In this document: positions 47,724 through 59,016 of the stretch, in pieces
Layout of the letters: each line of letters starts with the position of its first letter
Position numbering within the stretch: position 1 is the stretch's first letter
Assembly: GCA_035578155.1 (NCBI GenBank)
Contig: JAPWDM010000008.1
Span: forward strand, 2,738,001-2,802,000
Source of the DNA: Brachynemurus nebulosus
Lineage: Eukaryota; Arthropoda; Insecta; Neuroptera; Myrmeleontidae
Reading direction: 5' to 3'
Length of the DNA stretch: 64,000 nucleotides
Translations under genes and position numbers: made by a program
The notes under the pieces: model-generated
The model's input: the letters and a program-made list of their open reading frames with translations, nothing else
Databases searched by the model: none
What the model was told of the DNA's origin: nothing

Positions 47724-48178
47724 ATAAGGCTGGTCGTCCATTTGGTTGCGGACAACTTACGGAATTCGATTCCGACGATTACGCACGTTTGTCGTTCGTC
47801 CGAAATGATATGACTGCTGCCCCCGTCCACTAGCCTAATATTCGTCAGTATTTTTCTTTTTAATTTTTTTGTTCTCAAGCTATAGATGCTATAAAAATAC
47901 GTAAAAAACAATTTATGGCACGTAATATGTAAAGGTGCATAGTCATAATTGTAATTTACCTTCAGTTTTTACACAATAAAAATAAAAATCTCATGAAACG
48001 GACTTTTTCGCGCGACAAAATCCAAACAAAATTGGACTTGATCGCAAACGCACGGAAACGGACGAACGAGACTATATATACTAGCTTCACAGCTGTTTGA
48101 ATCGTTCGTTCGTTTTCATGCGTATTCGCCTGAATTAAATTTCGCACGTTTCCGCATCCAATGTACGAGCAGCCTAAT
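47724..48178. mobile_element. candidate CpG-rich TIR element
   Basis: ATAAGGCTGGTCGTCCATTT at the left and, on the other strand, ATTAGGCTGCTCGTACATTG at the right. A third related end (CACTAGCCTAAT) lies inside at 47832. CpG-rich words such as ACGCACGTTTG, CGTTCGTTCG and TCGCGCGAC stand out from the AT-rich surroundings. Length is 455 bp. Superfamily unclear. Confidence 0.6.
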
Positions 48179-48253
48179 ATGTACGGTGAAGTGATTTGAG
48201 TCCGGATATAAAACCATTTTATTCACTCCATTTAAAATAAGTACATACATGTA

Positions 48254-49808
48254 CAGGCTGGTTCAGAATTATGTACCGTAATTACTGGAGCTGATAGTAT
48301 GTTCAAAAATAATGGTACCTTTTCATCTACACATTTTTTCAATACTCAATAATAAGGGTTGATAAAACAGAGGGGTAAAATGTAGAGGGGTGGAATGAAA
48401 CTGACTTTTTTTTTAAATTTTTTAGGCGTATGAACATTAAGATAATTAAATTTATGGTATCAATTATTCGATCACTTATGATTAGGGGATAATTTGGAAA
48501 TCAATACTTCTACTTTAACCCTAGAATCATACGTTGGTCTACGAGAAACGTTAATCATACATCGAAGTCGTTTTGACGGATGGACTTTTTACGGAGAGTT
48601 TTAGAGTTTATTTGCAAAAAACATTTTTTTTACATAACAATACTACAAAAGCGAACAAAATATTTAAAAAAATTGGATTTGGAAAAATTTCTTAATGTAA
48701 ATATTTATTAATTTTTTTAATTTTTTTATCAAAGCATATTTTCATTATAAAAATTAAAAAATAGATAAATGCATCAATTGTAATAATTAATTTATGAACT
48801 ATTATGAGTCAGTGGAAGTTCTAAGTCATAGATATTCCTATAGATATGTAGCTATTTCCCCATTAGGCACATTTGTAAATTTTCTAAAATTTGTTAGTAA
48901 TTTTTCGGATAAGATCTCAAAAAATAATAAAAATTAAAATATTTTCCACAAAATAAATTGTTAATCTTTTATTAAGTCATTCGAAATGCATTCTTTAGTT
49001 TTCGATTCAATATATTAAAACTTCAGTATTATGTCGTCTCTATAAGTCAAACAGCTGTAATCATCTTTCACATTATCATAATCATTGAATAAATTAATTA
49101 TAACCTCCATATCTTTAATAAATTTAAAAAAAAATTAGGAAAACTTTTATATGTAGTGTACAAAATCTTCAAAAAAAACATACGTTAATCATACATCGAC
49201 GTCCTTTTGACGGACACTATTTCAATACAAACAAAACGACAATGACTATAAACAAAATAAATATATGTGGTGTGTTATAATAACAAATAAATTAGATAAC
49301 AGATATCTCACGGCAAACAAGTAACAACAAGTTGAAGTATTGGAGCAGGTAGAGAAGTTCGTACGTCGTTTTGACGTGTACGTATGATTCTAGGGTTAAA
49401 TTACTCAAAAACGGTAATATTTATCGAAGTGTAACAAGTATACCTTTTTGCGTGAAATTGTCTGAGGAATTATATTATCAGAGCTTTTGTTTAAATAATT
49501 GCAAATTAAAAAAGAAAAGACGTGATAACTCACGCCTACCACCCAAAACCACCCCTTAGTCATGAGTGGTGGAATAAATGTTGACATAAATTTAATACTT
49601 CTAACGCAAAATAAGTACCCCTAAAATATCAATCCGTTATTCAAAAGCGTTTGGAAAATATTTAAGAAATAGTGGTTTCCGTTTCACCCCTTGACAAAGT
49701 TGTATCTCCCTTATTATTGAGTTTTGAAAAAAAGTGTACATGAAAAGGTACCATTATTTTTGAATGTACTACGAGCTCTACCAATTATGGTACATAATTC
49801 TGGACCAC
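48254..49808 (+). mobile_element. R6 mariner-like element, copy 3, interrupted by a piggyBac-type MITE
   Basis: Left end AGGCTGGTTCAGAATTATGT and right end GGTACATAATTCTGGACCAC, matching copy 1 (4334-5011). The match is split at TTAA by the element at 48519-49395; removing it and one TTAA restores the copy 1 sequence order. No coding capacity. Confidence 0.88.
48515..49399 (-). mobile_element. piggyBac-type MITE, copy 2, with TTAA duplication
   Basis: Element 48519-49395 (877 bp), flanked by TTAA at 48515-48518 and 49396-49399, termini CCCTAGAATCATACGT on both strands. It matches copy 1 in reverse orientation. The host R6 sequence reads CTACTTTAAATTACTC when empty (4591-4606). Confidence 0.92.
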
Positions 49809-50269
49809 TTTGTATATTTCACGCTAAACTACGTGATTGGCGACTGTACACTCAGCAGCTGTATTTGGCCCCAAAATCAGTGATACAGTATGTATATTAG
49901 TTCATGGTGGTATAGTCAGTTTAGTGGTTCTACTCGTCCAGACTGATGAAAATTCAATTAAAGCGTCTATATATGTATTTTATTGGTAATACATATATAA
50001 TTGGGAGGTCCTTTTAGGGTTCCGAAGAAACACCTCAAAATTTGTCTAGTTTATCTTACGTTTTACCTTTTTTTCTTAATTTCTCAAGATACTTTCTTAT
50101 ATTGAAGAAAAATGGGATTATCGTATGTGGAATATCGTCAGAAAAATCTTTTAAAATAGAGAACAATGCACAAAATTGCCCCCCAGCGCCCACTGGTGAG
50201 ATATGTATTTTTTGAAAGCCCCTTCCTAGTAGGTCACAAATATACCCATTTTAGGTATGGAGAACCTGG
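49809..50269. other. unassigned sequence
   Basis: AT-rich, no family match, no frame of note. Confidence 0.45.
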
Positions 50270-50790
50270 CGTTCAATGAGTTTTGCATACGCCACGTGGT
50301 CATTTCTTAAGGAAATGATGTGTGTTGTCCCGTAGCGGGCATTAGGGTCCCCTTCGGGGGTGCACTTCGGACTACCTTATTTCGGCAATCTATCAAGGGG
50401 TCTGCCAGAAATCGCCACCGGTAGGACTCTCAAACTCCTCTTTGGATACTCCCAATGTACAGGTTTGAAGCCACTCGGCACGTCTTCTGCCGTAGGCCAC
50501 GTGAAAAAGCGAGGCTAGGCTACGTGCAGACTTTTTGTACATTTGACGCCCTATGACGTTCAAAGGCCAGGTTCTTCATGAACGTGCCCATTGACAAAGT
50601 TGGACTACTTGATCAGGGCTATCGATCGGCATCGGTCTCAACCTTGGGAACTAGGGGGCAGCTCCCCATAGAGTTTTGCCCATTGTCCTTTCCAAATTTT
50701 GAAATATAGGTATTTGAAACAACCCCTGTTAGGTTGGACTGTTACGCCAGAGTTGATTAAGAGTGAGTTGGACTCGCACAATTAGGGCTC
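50270..50790. other. GC-rich island of unknown origin
   Basis: By eye roughly half G+C in a strongly AT-rich window. It contains hairpin-like GGTCCCCTTCGGGGGTGC and GTCCCGTAGCGGGC, and a minus-strand stretch that reads AYGRRRAEWLQTCTLGVSKE before stops. No frame reaches 60 codons. It may be a degraded retrotransposon or other decayed coding fragment. I could not assign it. Confidence 0.45.
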
Positions 50791-50837
50791 TGTACCAGTA
50801 CCAGTGAGCAGTAAATAGACACAATTAAATATTTTTA

Positions 50838-50961
50838 TTAGTCGAATTTTCTCCGAAAAATTAGACTTATACAGTCTATACGATAAGAGCTGCGAGAGGC
50901 GAGAGTAGGGGCGCTATCCGTTTTCGGACCCGTAGAACACGAATATGTAGAAAAAAAAATG

Positions 50962-51055
<94 letters not shown>

Positions 51056-52553
51056 CCGCCACCTTTTAATTTGTGTAGGGCCCCCCTATGGAAGTTAAGA
51101 GATGAAATTTGGTAAATGGGGCTCATTTTCGAGGCACCTCATATTATCAAAGTGGGGTCAAATTTTGGGCAATTTTTTTTTCTGACCCGACCTTTAAGGG
51201 GGTGGTGGGGGCGTAAAAGCAATAAAACTTTTCCAAACCGGTTTTAAATAATGTTTCGGTCAATTATCTACAACATATCCAAAATTCAGCTTCCTAGGAT
51301 GATATGGTGGGAGTAGAGGGGGGAAAAACGATTTTCGCTGGATCTAACAGGCCCCCAGCCCCCCAGAATTAACGTAGAGGATTGAAATTTGGTGTGTTGA
51401 TAAAGTTCGTACCTAGGTTGTGCTTTTTGGAGGTTTTAATATTTTACCCCCACCCCCCTCATTTTTAAGCTACAATTTCATGCATTTTCGACGTTTTCGA
51501 AGTTTATTTCACTCGCACAGGTCACCCGAATAAACCTAGAGGGCTGAAATTTTGTATTCGGATTGAGTTAGTATCAAGGGGGTGCCTTTTGGGGGTCTCG
51601 ACTTTTAACCCCTACCCCCACCATTTTTATACCCAAAAGAACATGATTTTTCTTGTTTTTTAACAGTTTCGTTCTGGTCAAAATCTCCCCAAATAAACCT
51701 AGAGGGCTGAAATTTGGTGTACAGGTTAAGCTAATAGCCAGACACTGTTTTTTGGAGGTTTCAACTTTTAACCCTTACCCCCACGATTTTTACGCCAATA
51801 TTTCCTTAATTTTTTTGCTTGTTTTCTAACACGTCTAGAGACTCTCTAAGGAAACCTGGAGGGCTGAAATTTTTATACGTGTATTGAGTTAGTATCCAGC
51901 TAGTGCCTTTTAGGGATTCCACATTACTTTTCCCCCCACTTCTCTCATTTTTACATCCCAATTCGATGGTATTGTTAAATGTGTTTTAAATGCATTATTT
52001 TTATTCTAAATACAAGTAGGCGAATAGTAATTTTAAAAAATTTAAAAAAAATGTACTTTTATAACAAATGAAATACATACATATTAAGTAATTTAAAAAT
52101 GTTATTAAAGTCACTGTTTATTTATAAATTAGGAATTTTGGATTTTTAGTATTTATAAAATAGAAATTTTGGATTTTTTTGGAAAGAAAAAATATCTTTA
52201 TAAAGGCCTTCCAGTTTACTATTTAAGGTCCTTTTTTAATTTTTAAAACTAAAACATAAAGGCAATTAGCGGATAAACATGGGCAGGAATGTCCTCGTAC
52301 GAATTGTGTTGGCTTTTTTGCTGCTACCTGTTTTCGGCACAAAATTGAAATTTACTGAGATACAGCCCTTAAATACTTAAAACCTTTTTTTAAAGCCTCG
52401 ATCAGCCGAACACTCATCACCAGTTTTGAAACCAACAAAATGACAATTCGGTTGTAGACTTTCAATCACATTTCGCTTGTAGACATTCAATACCGAAGAT
52501 GAAGGGGAAAATTTGACTACCGTGATGGGGCCCCGCTGCTCACGGCGTTTTTT
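50838..52553 (-). mobile_element. R1 core unit, stand-alone copy B
   Basis: Reverse-orientation match to 21338-23040 from TAGTCGAATTTTCTCCG to CCCCGCTGCTCACGGC, including the (TA)n tract and the array of about 162-bp units with its inverted member. The outer R1 ends (GGGTTGACCGGGG) and subterminal sequence are absent from both flanks. It therefore moved without them or lost them. Confidence 0.82.
50966..51053. repeat. (TA)n microsatellite in R1 core
   Basis: An 88-bp TA tract at the same place as in copies A and C. Confidence 0.98.
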
Positions 52554-53267
52554 TATTTTTTTACGGAATCCTACACATTACAAAAATTTCTTTTCTGTAG
52601 CATTTTGACGGGCACTGTAGTAGAAATACTGAAGTATTCCATGGTTTTTCTCGGGCACCCTATAATAATTCGTCTAATATCTTTTAAGTAAATCTGTCAA
52701 TATACATATCTACGCATTTATTAAGGCTCGGTGACATTTACAAATCGAAGATTACGTGATTTAGGTATGTATCAGCAGAAGGTAATACTCAAATTTGCTC
52801 AAATTAACAACAGCTCCAAAGTATTTACAACGTACATGGGTGGTTCTACTTTTTAGGTCTCAACCAGAAGAAAAAATTGACAGAGCCATTTCGTAGATTT
52901 CATGCGACTAGAATGTAGGAAAATTATCATAGATTCAGTATCTGCAGACCAGCAGTTCGGTTTCATATTAAAACCAATATTTTTTTGCGGATTACTAAAT
53001 CCAGACAGAAAAAAATGTTTAAATTAAATTTAAATACATAATAAAATTAAAATTATTATTTAAATAATATTTATATTATGTTCTCCTAATACCAATTTTA
53101 AAAAAATTTAAAAAAAAGTTGATCTTTTTTGTCTGATTTGCGAAAAATTAGGTGGTTTTTTGTGTTTTATGATATAAAAAAAATTGGTTAGGAAATTGAC
53201 CAAATTAATCAACTTAATTAACTAAAAAATAACACTGATATAATAAAAATATACTTATTTTATTATC
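52554..53267. other. unassigned sequence
   Basis: AT-rich with TTTAAATAATATTTATATTA runs. No frame or family match. Confidence 0.45.
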
Positions 53268-53709
53268 GTATCCTTCGCCAGTTTCATGTTTCCCATCGTC
53301 ACATTCTACCGTGACGAAGGATACATCCGTGACGAAGGATACATCCGTGACGAAGGATACATCCGTGACGAAGGAGACAATTTTCCAACAAAATCGTTAA
53401 TAATCGTGAACAGCGATCATTTAGTTCGAAAACTATCGTAAAGCTTAATAATATTTACGTAAAAACGTTTTGAAATTCGTTAAATTCATACCAGAAAAGG
53501 CCGTGACGAAGGATACACTCAATAAACACACGCAGCCGGTTTTCTGGCTTGATCTAAAAAAATAACAAGCTCTCTATGTCAATCAGTTGATTTGACTTTC
53601 GCTGTATGTTCTATGGTCTTTGGCGTTCCATTTTACGAAAAAACATGACACTTTGACCTATTTTTTTTTTAAACTTATAGCAATATTTGGCAGTCGTGAC
53701 GAAGGATAC
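53268..53709. mobile_element. MITE with internal 18-bp tandem motif
   Basis: GTATCCTTCGCCAG at the left and CGTGACGAAGGATAC at the right form a short inverted repeat. Inside, GTGACGAAGGATACATCC is repeated four times head to tail (53311, 53329, 53347, 53365), once more at 53503, and forms the right end at 53696. The repeat length of 18 would encode a hexapeptide, but no long frame exists. Confidence 0.7.
53311..53382 (+). repeat. 18-bp tandem repeat, four units
   Basis: Units of GTGACGAAGGATACATCC; the last diverges after GTGACGAAGGA. Confidence 0.95.
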
Positions 53710-54510
53710 TCAAATTTTCGCGACAATTTTTCGTCCCACCAAAAAAAAAAAAAATAATTCTGCAAATAAATAAAATTTAATTTTTTAATTACCATGCGTA
53801 ACAATTTAACTCTCTTTTTTATTATTTATAAAATTGTGTGGTTTCAGTAAACTTATTTTTAAAAAAAACTTTATAGTTGCAAGCAATATGTAATAGGAAC
53901 CACATGCGTTTTAGAACTGCAATAAAAGTTTGACACCATTTTTATAAAAAAAAATTAAATCAAAAATTAAAGTAAATGTCGGTAGGTCATCTAAATAGGA
54001 GTTATTAATTTTATTTAAATAAAATAAATGACAGTATCTTCATTCTGTATATAGTTTTAACCTTCCTTTAAGTGGAAACAACTTTAATTTTTTGAAGGAC
54101 CAAAAAAGTAGAATCACCCACATACAAACATACTATATAGATATCAAATTACAATCCGTCAATTAGATTTCCACTTTTTTTTTGTCTTTGCTTTCCCCAA
54201 TTAATTAATTCCATTAACCCGATTGACTGATTAGCTTCATGTTTATAAATTTACACATTGCGTACATGGCGTGTTCTGACAGACAACATCACTGTGTGCC
54301 TATTTAGGGCGGGGGAAGTGACAGACAGACAATCAAATTAGCGTTTTTGGGTAGATTCACTTACTGATTAGACATAATCGCAGGTATATGTATATACTTG
54401 TTTGCCTAAAACAAATATTTGATTGTAACGCGTAAAATTAATGCTTTAGATAAACAACAACAGCGCCTTACGTGTAATTTTGATGCATTTAAAAGTATAT
54501 TGATTATCTA
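53710..54510. other. unassigned sequence
   Basis: AT-rich with a GACAGACAGACAATC run near 54322. Nothing recognised. Confidence 0.45.
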
Positions 54511-55319
54511 CAGAGTGTCCCAGTTACTGCGCTATTGAGACGTCACAGACCAACGTAATATGTATTCACTCTTGTTTGCGCCTAAATTCAGGCAATTGTA
54601 CATGCACGCTCAATCGCCCCCATACCTATTAAAATTATTTTTTATATTTTGAAATTTTGTACCCGATTCAAATTGATTACCGATTGAAGGCACGCTGAAG
54701 GGTGCCAAATTTTAAAAATGTTTCAATCATCATAAGGGAGATTCGTTACATGAGTTTTTTTCGGACACAATTTTACTAATAAGTATATTTATTTTAAGAA
54801 AACGTGTTTTTTTAATTGGATTCGGTAATACTAACAAAACGAAATCCTTATAAATTCGTTCTTCGTAACATCCTTGGTAATATTTTTAATTTAAAATGTT
54901 ACCGAGTACCTGTGAAGCATTATTAATGTATGGCGGACTTTTGTCCGTATTTAAACATACACCAATATTCATATATTCACTTAATGTCAACCGACCGCTT
55001 CAATAAATCCCAGCCGATCTAATAAAAAGCGTGAGGCGCTTGGCTAGCAACCAAGAGATCCGAGTTCGAGACCCAGCCGATCCAATTTGATAATTTTTCA
55101 AACACTATTATGTGAATTTTAATCCTAATTAATAATAAATGTGAGCACAAGGGTTGCAAACTGCCCAAACGACCTTTGATATTCGTAATTTTACACATAT
55201 TTAAGGGATATTTTTGGCTCTGCACCTAAATTTGAGAGGTGAACGAAATGTTTTAACCTGAAATTCGGATTCAAAATCAACAAAATATCGAATAGGAACA
55301 TTTTACGGGACACACTGTA
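54509..55319. mobile_element. mariner-like element, TA-flanked, hosting a tRNA-like fragment
   Basis: CAGAGTGTCCCAGTTAC at the left and TTACGGGACACACTG at the right, with TA outside each (element 54511-55317, 807 bp). A tRNA-like sequence lies at 55020-55083. The inverted repeat is short and the assignment tentative. A minus-strand frame (55019-55225) crosses the tRNA-like part and is not a gene. Confidence 0.55.
55020..55083 (+). pseudogene. tRNA-like SINE fragment, Ala(AGC)-like anticodon
   Basis: Anticodon stem CTTGG/CCAAG around loop CTAGCAA (T33 and A37 intact), T-loop TTCGAGA, and acceptor end GCCGATCC. The 5' half is scrambled, so it cannot fold as a full tRNA. The following GATAATTTTTCAAACA resembles the tail after the tRNA-like part at 8382, placing both in one SINE family. 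Confidence 0.65.
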
Positions 55320-55825
55320 TATACAAATACAGCAATATAATATACATAAATATAATATAATATACACATGACAGCTCGGCATGACAGTCATGTGGAGAAC
55401 AGTGGGGGTAGACGGTGGTGGGGGTTTGAGTGAGTAAGGATAGCAATAAATATAATAATAATAATAATACCAAACCACAATCTGTTCAAGCACATTGAAT
55501 TAGATTATTACAATTAATTGATGAATTTGAGCGGTAATTATATATTATATGCATGTACACGCAAATCAAAGCTGAGTTTTTTATCTGGCGTTCGGAATTG
55601 TTACGATTTTCATTTTGAAAATTTAAAAAAAAAAATAAATCACCAATTGTGTGCTGAATACGCATTAAGCCAGAGTTCCTCACTGGAATAAAATATAGGA
55701 AATTTATTTCTAATACACAGTAAAACACACCAGCCAGTCCTTTTCGAGAAAAGACACCTCCGAACTTTCAAATTTTTTTTTTTTTTTTGGTGCATCGGAT
55801 ATATTAGTTAAGTATTTTAGTTAAC
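55320..55825. other. unassigned sequence
   Basis: Contains an (AAT)n-like run near 55451-55468 and AT-rich frames of no note. Confidence 0.45.
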
Positions 55826-55898
55826 TAGCACCGCCGTAGTATAGGTAGTAACGTACTGGCTCATTATCCGGATGGTGATGGGTTCGATCCTAGGTGCA
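55826..55898 (+). pseudogene. tRNA-like sequence, Met(CAT)-like
   Basis: GCACC at the start pairs with GGTGC at the end. A perfect B-box-type GGGTTCGATCC and an A-box-like TAGTATAGGTAGTAACG are present. The anticodon arm is irregular (CTGG/CCGG with an 8-nt loop holding CAT). A T-rich run follows at 55908. More likely a SINE head or pseudogene than a functional tRNA. Confidence 0.5.
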
Positions 55899-56589
55899 TG
55901 CAACTTATTTTTTTTTTTTAAATTTAATTTAAAATACTTTGGAAATAAAAAATAATATAATAAAAAATTCCATCTTAATGAATTTGACTTGATTTTTTTA
56001 ATTTTTTTTACTAGAATTTCGTCTTTTTTGAATTTGCGAAAATTTAGTTGTCCACTTCTTCAGAAGTTACCGATACACCACTTAGCCGAAATAATTTTAA
56101 TTGAGCGTTCTAAGTGAGCGCTAGTATACCTCTATCTTATCTATATATATATATTAAAATCTCATGTCATAATGTACAGCTAGGATAAACTGCGAAACTA
56201 TTGAGCCGATTTTGATCAAAGTGTAACTCTCTATAATTTGGTCCAACTTAAAAGACAAAATTCTTGCTGCCTCTCTTTGTCGCGTTCTTTGTAGAGATGG
56301 CTAGTGAGTGAGTGATTCAATTCACTGAGTTGAATCACTCAACTGATTGACTGAATTGAATCAGTCAAAAAGAATTGAATCGACTCTTTCAACTCGTGAG
56401 TTGAAAGAGAATAATATAATACGTCAACACTCACTCACTCACTTACGAGTGTATGACATATAAGTAAGATTCTATTCAATTTTAACTCTCTGTTTCAGTT
56501 TACTTATAACAATAGACAGAGCAACAGAGACTTGTTTCCAACAACATCTATTTTTTACAACTGTGTATATAACATAACGTGTATATATC

Positions 56590-56590
<1 letters not shown>

Positions 56591-56670
<80 letters not shown>
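56591..56670. repeat. (TA)n microsatellite
   Basis: An 80-bp TA tract inside the hAT-type element. Confidence 0.98.
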
Positions 56671-56671
<1 letters not shown>

Positions 56672-56740
56672 TAATAATACTATGTAGGTATAACTTTTTT
56701 TTAGAACTAATATTTTAATTTTTTTACTATCCTTTATTTT

Positions 56741-57430
56741 TAAAAGCTTTTATTTAACTTGCTATGTTAGTATGTTGGTTTAGATCAAATCTTGGAATCA
56801 AAATTTAGACAGGTTCTAATTGAACTAGAGGTTTCAAATTTTGCATACCTGTCTAACCTTGATGACAATGCAATATTGTATAATTAGTTTTGCCCTAAAT
56901 CGCCCCAAACAAAAATTTTTGATTTTTAGTCCTGTGCAACTTTTTGACATTTCGAATTGTCAAATATTGTCCATTGATTTTACATTGCAATTTTTTGTTT
57001 CCATGGTTATGTTTGGTTAGGGTAAATTAACCGATTAAAGTATAGGTAAAAAATTTACTTCTTTAATTTTTTTAAAATTAATTGTGATCAGACTAAAAAG
57101 TAGAAAATAAATTAAAGTAAAAAAAATGTTTTTTAAGAAAAAGTTTTTATTTAAAAATGGGCTAAAAAAATAAAATAACTTTTGAGTGAAGTTTGAAGCA
57201 ATATGCAACATAATTTATAAAAGCTTGAGGCGTTTAATTAAGTTTGGTAACTACTGAAAAGTAAAATAACTACACTTATATCCAAAACAGAAATAATTAA
57301 TGATAACGCCTCAAGGTTTTATAAATTATGTTGTATATTGCTTCAAACTTCACTCAAAATAAGTTATTTTATTTTTTTAGCCCATTTTTAAATAAAAGCT
57401 TTTTCTTAAAAAACATTTTTTTACTTTGTT
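56741..57430 (+). mobile_element. repeat R4, copy 3, nested in the hAT-type element
   Basis: From TAAAAGCTTTTATTTAACTT to the TTTTTTACTTTG end. Same layout as 36044-36740, including the internal inverted repeat around CTTTTGAGTGAAGTTTGAAG. Confidence 0.87.
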
Positions 57431-58304
57431 TTATTTAAAATGCATAAAGCAAATTTTAAATCAAATTTAGTCCAAATGTCTAATAAACTAATAAAATAAT
57501 CTAAATAAAAAATATACCCAATTTTATGTACACTACAAGTGATATAAGTAGGTATAGATATTAAAAAAATTCTATGAAAAACTATTTGTATTTTATTTTA
57601 CAATATTTTCAAATTTTTAAAATAAAATTTGCCCGTTTATTGTCAGATTATTACATACCTCCAAAAATTAGTTTTTGTTTGAAACAGCAATGAGTGAATA
57701 TCTTCCTACATAAAATTATTGTAGATTTCCACAATCAAAATTTTCATTGTCTTTTCAACCGTGTATTTTTAATGCTGTATTAATTTTTTAATTTATTGTG
57801 TCGGTTACGTGTATTAATTTTAAGTAAATAATTATATTAATTTTATTCGGATATAATAATTGTATCTAAACACTCGTTCACTTGAGTGAGTGTTTCACAT
57901 GTAACTAACTATATCAGTGTATTTATTGTGTTGATTCGTATTTGAAGTTGTACCACTCACTCAGTTGTGTAAAGTGAGTGAGTGGAATGAGTGATTCAAT
58001 TCATAAAAAACGAATGAGCGAATTGTGTCAAGTGAGTGAGTGATTCAATTCATTGAATCGGCTCACCACAGTGAGCGGATTCAAAAGATTCAACACACTA
58101 GAAAGAGTGATTATTCCCATAACTAGTTCTTTGAATGTAGCTATGTTCCGTTCTCGCGCCTATTCTCAATCCCATATGACTTAAAATTAGCTAAATTATT
58201 TTCAGCTTTATTAGTAAATATTGATTTGACTTGTATCAAAATAAAAAAAAAAAATTGATTCATTCAATTTTGAGCCATAGCAATGCGTGGCTGGGTAAGC
58301 TAGT

Positions 58305-58664
58305 TATTTAAATTTCTCTCTAAAAAATGACTCTTTTCCCTTTCCCCACCACACGTACTTTCTAATAGTTCCAACGCAATTCTATAACAATTCGTACAAC
58401 ACCTAATAATGGTAATTACACTTGTTAATTTCTCTGGTAAAGTGTTTATAACAAATGGGTACATAAAATTTTGTTCATGTCCACACACGGGTGCATCCGA
58501 ATCGTCGCCTGCCGCTTCCCCTGGCGTCTCTTCGCACTAATACCCATAAACAATATGCAACAAGTTTTATTTGTACAAACAAAACCAATGAAAATGCTCA
58601 AACATGCTAACAAATGTAATTATTTTCACATTAGTTAGTTAGTTGCTGCTCCAACCAACAACTT

Positions 58665-58740
<76 letters not shown>

Positions 58741-58822
58741 TGAACTTGTGCAGGCTTAATAATTTCAAATTGTCTAATAAAATTGATTATCACATTTTTA
58801 CGTTTCAAATTTTTTTATTTAT
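58305..58822. other. unassigned sequence with (TA)n
   Basis: A 62-codon minus-strand frame (58300-58488) is unremarkable. A TTAGTTAGTTAGTTG run precedes the microsatellite at 58673. Confidence 0.45.
58673..58737. repeat. (TA)n microsatellite
   Basis: A 65-bp TA tract not linked to any repeat family I recognise. Confidence 0.98.
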
Positions 58823-58928
58823 TAGCGAATTTTATTACGTTTTTATTACAGCCACTGTCATGACGCGACTTGAGCCCGGGACTATGGCAGAAATTTGTTT
58901 CGAGGTCCCTAAAAACCGAAAATAATAT

Positions 58929-59016
<88 letters not shown>

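Larger units (their letters stand above)
56284..58133. mobile_element. hAT-type element with 8-bp target duplication
   Basis: GTTCTTTG at 56284-56291 and 58126-58133 flanks an 1834-bp insert starting TAGAGATGGCTAGTG and ending, on the other strand, TAGTTATGGGAATAATC. An 8-bp duplication and short ends are typical of hAT. Subterminal regions carry many GAGTGAGT and GTGATTCAATTCA words in both orientations (56300-56455 and 57873-58080). R4 copy 3 and a (TA)n tract are inside. No transposase frame. Confidence 0.8.
56148..58304 (+). mobile_element. widespread-type short element split by a hAT-type insertion
   Basis: Starts ATATATTAAAATCTCATGTC, has the phrase GAAACTATTGAGCCGATTTT, and ends GCGTGGCTGGGTAAGCTAGT, related to the ends at 14913 and 30178. 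Only about 330 bp belong to it; the rest is the insertion at 56292-58125. Confidence 0.65.

Noticed and set aside
53311..53382. 18-bp repeats as a repetitive protein domain or CRISPR-like array
   Set aside because: No frame of 60 codons surrounds it, there are no spacers, and the motif is explained as an amplified MITE terminus.
55826..55898. A functional tRNA-Met gene
   Set aside because: The anticodon arm is irregular and a T-rich run and transposon debris surround it. The promoter boxes alone are expected in SINEs.
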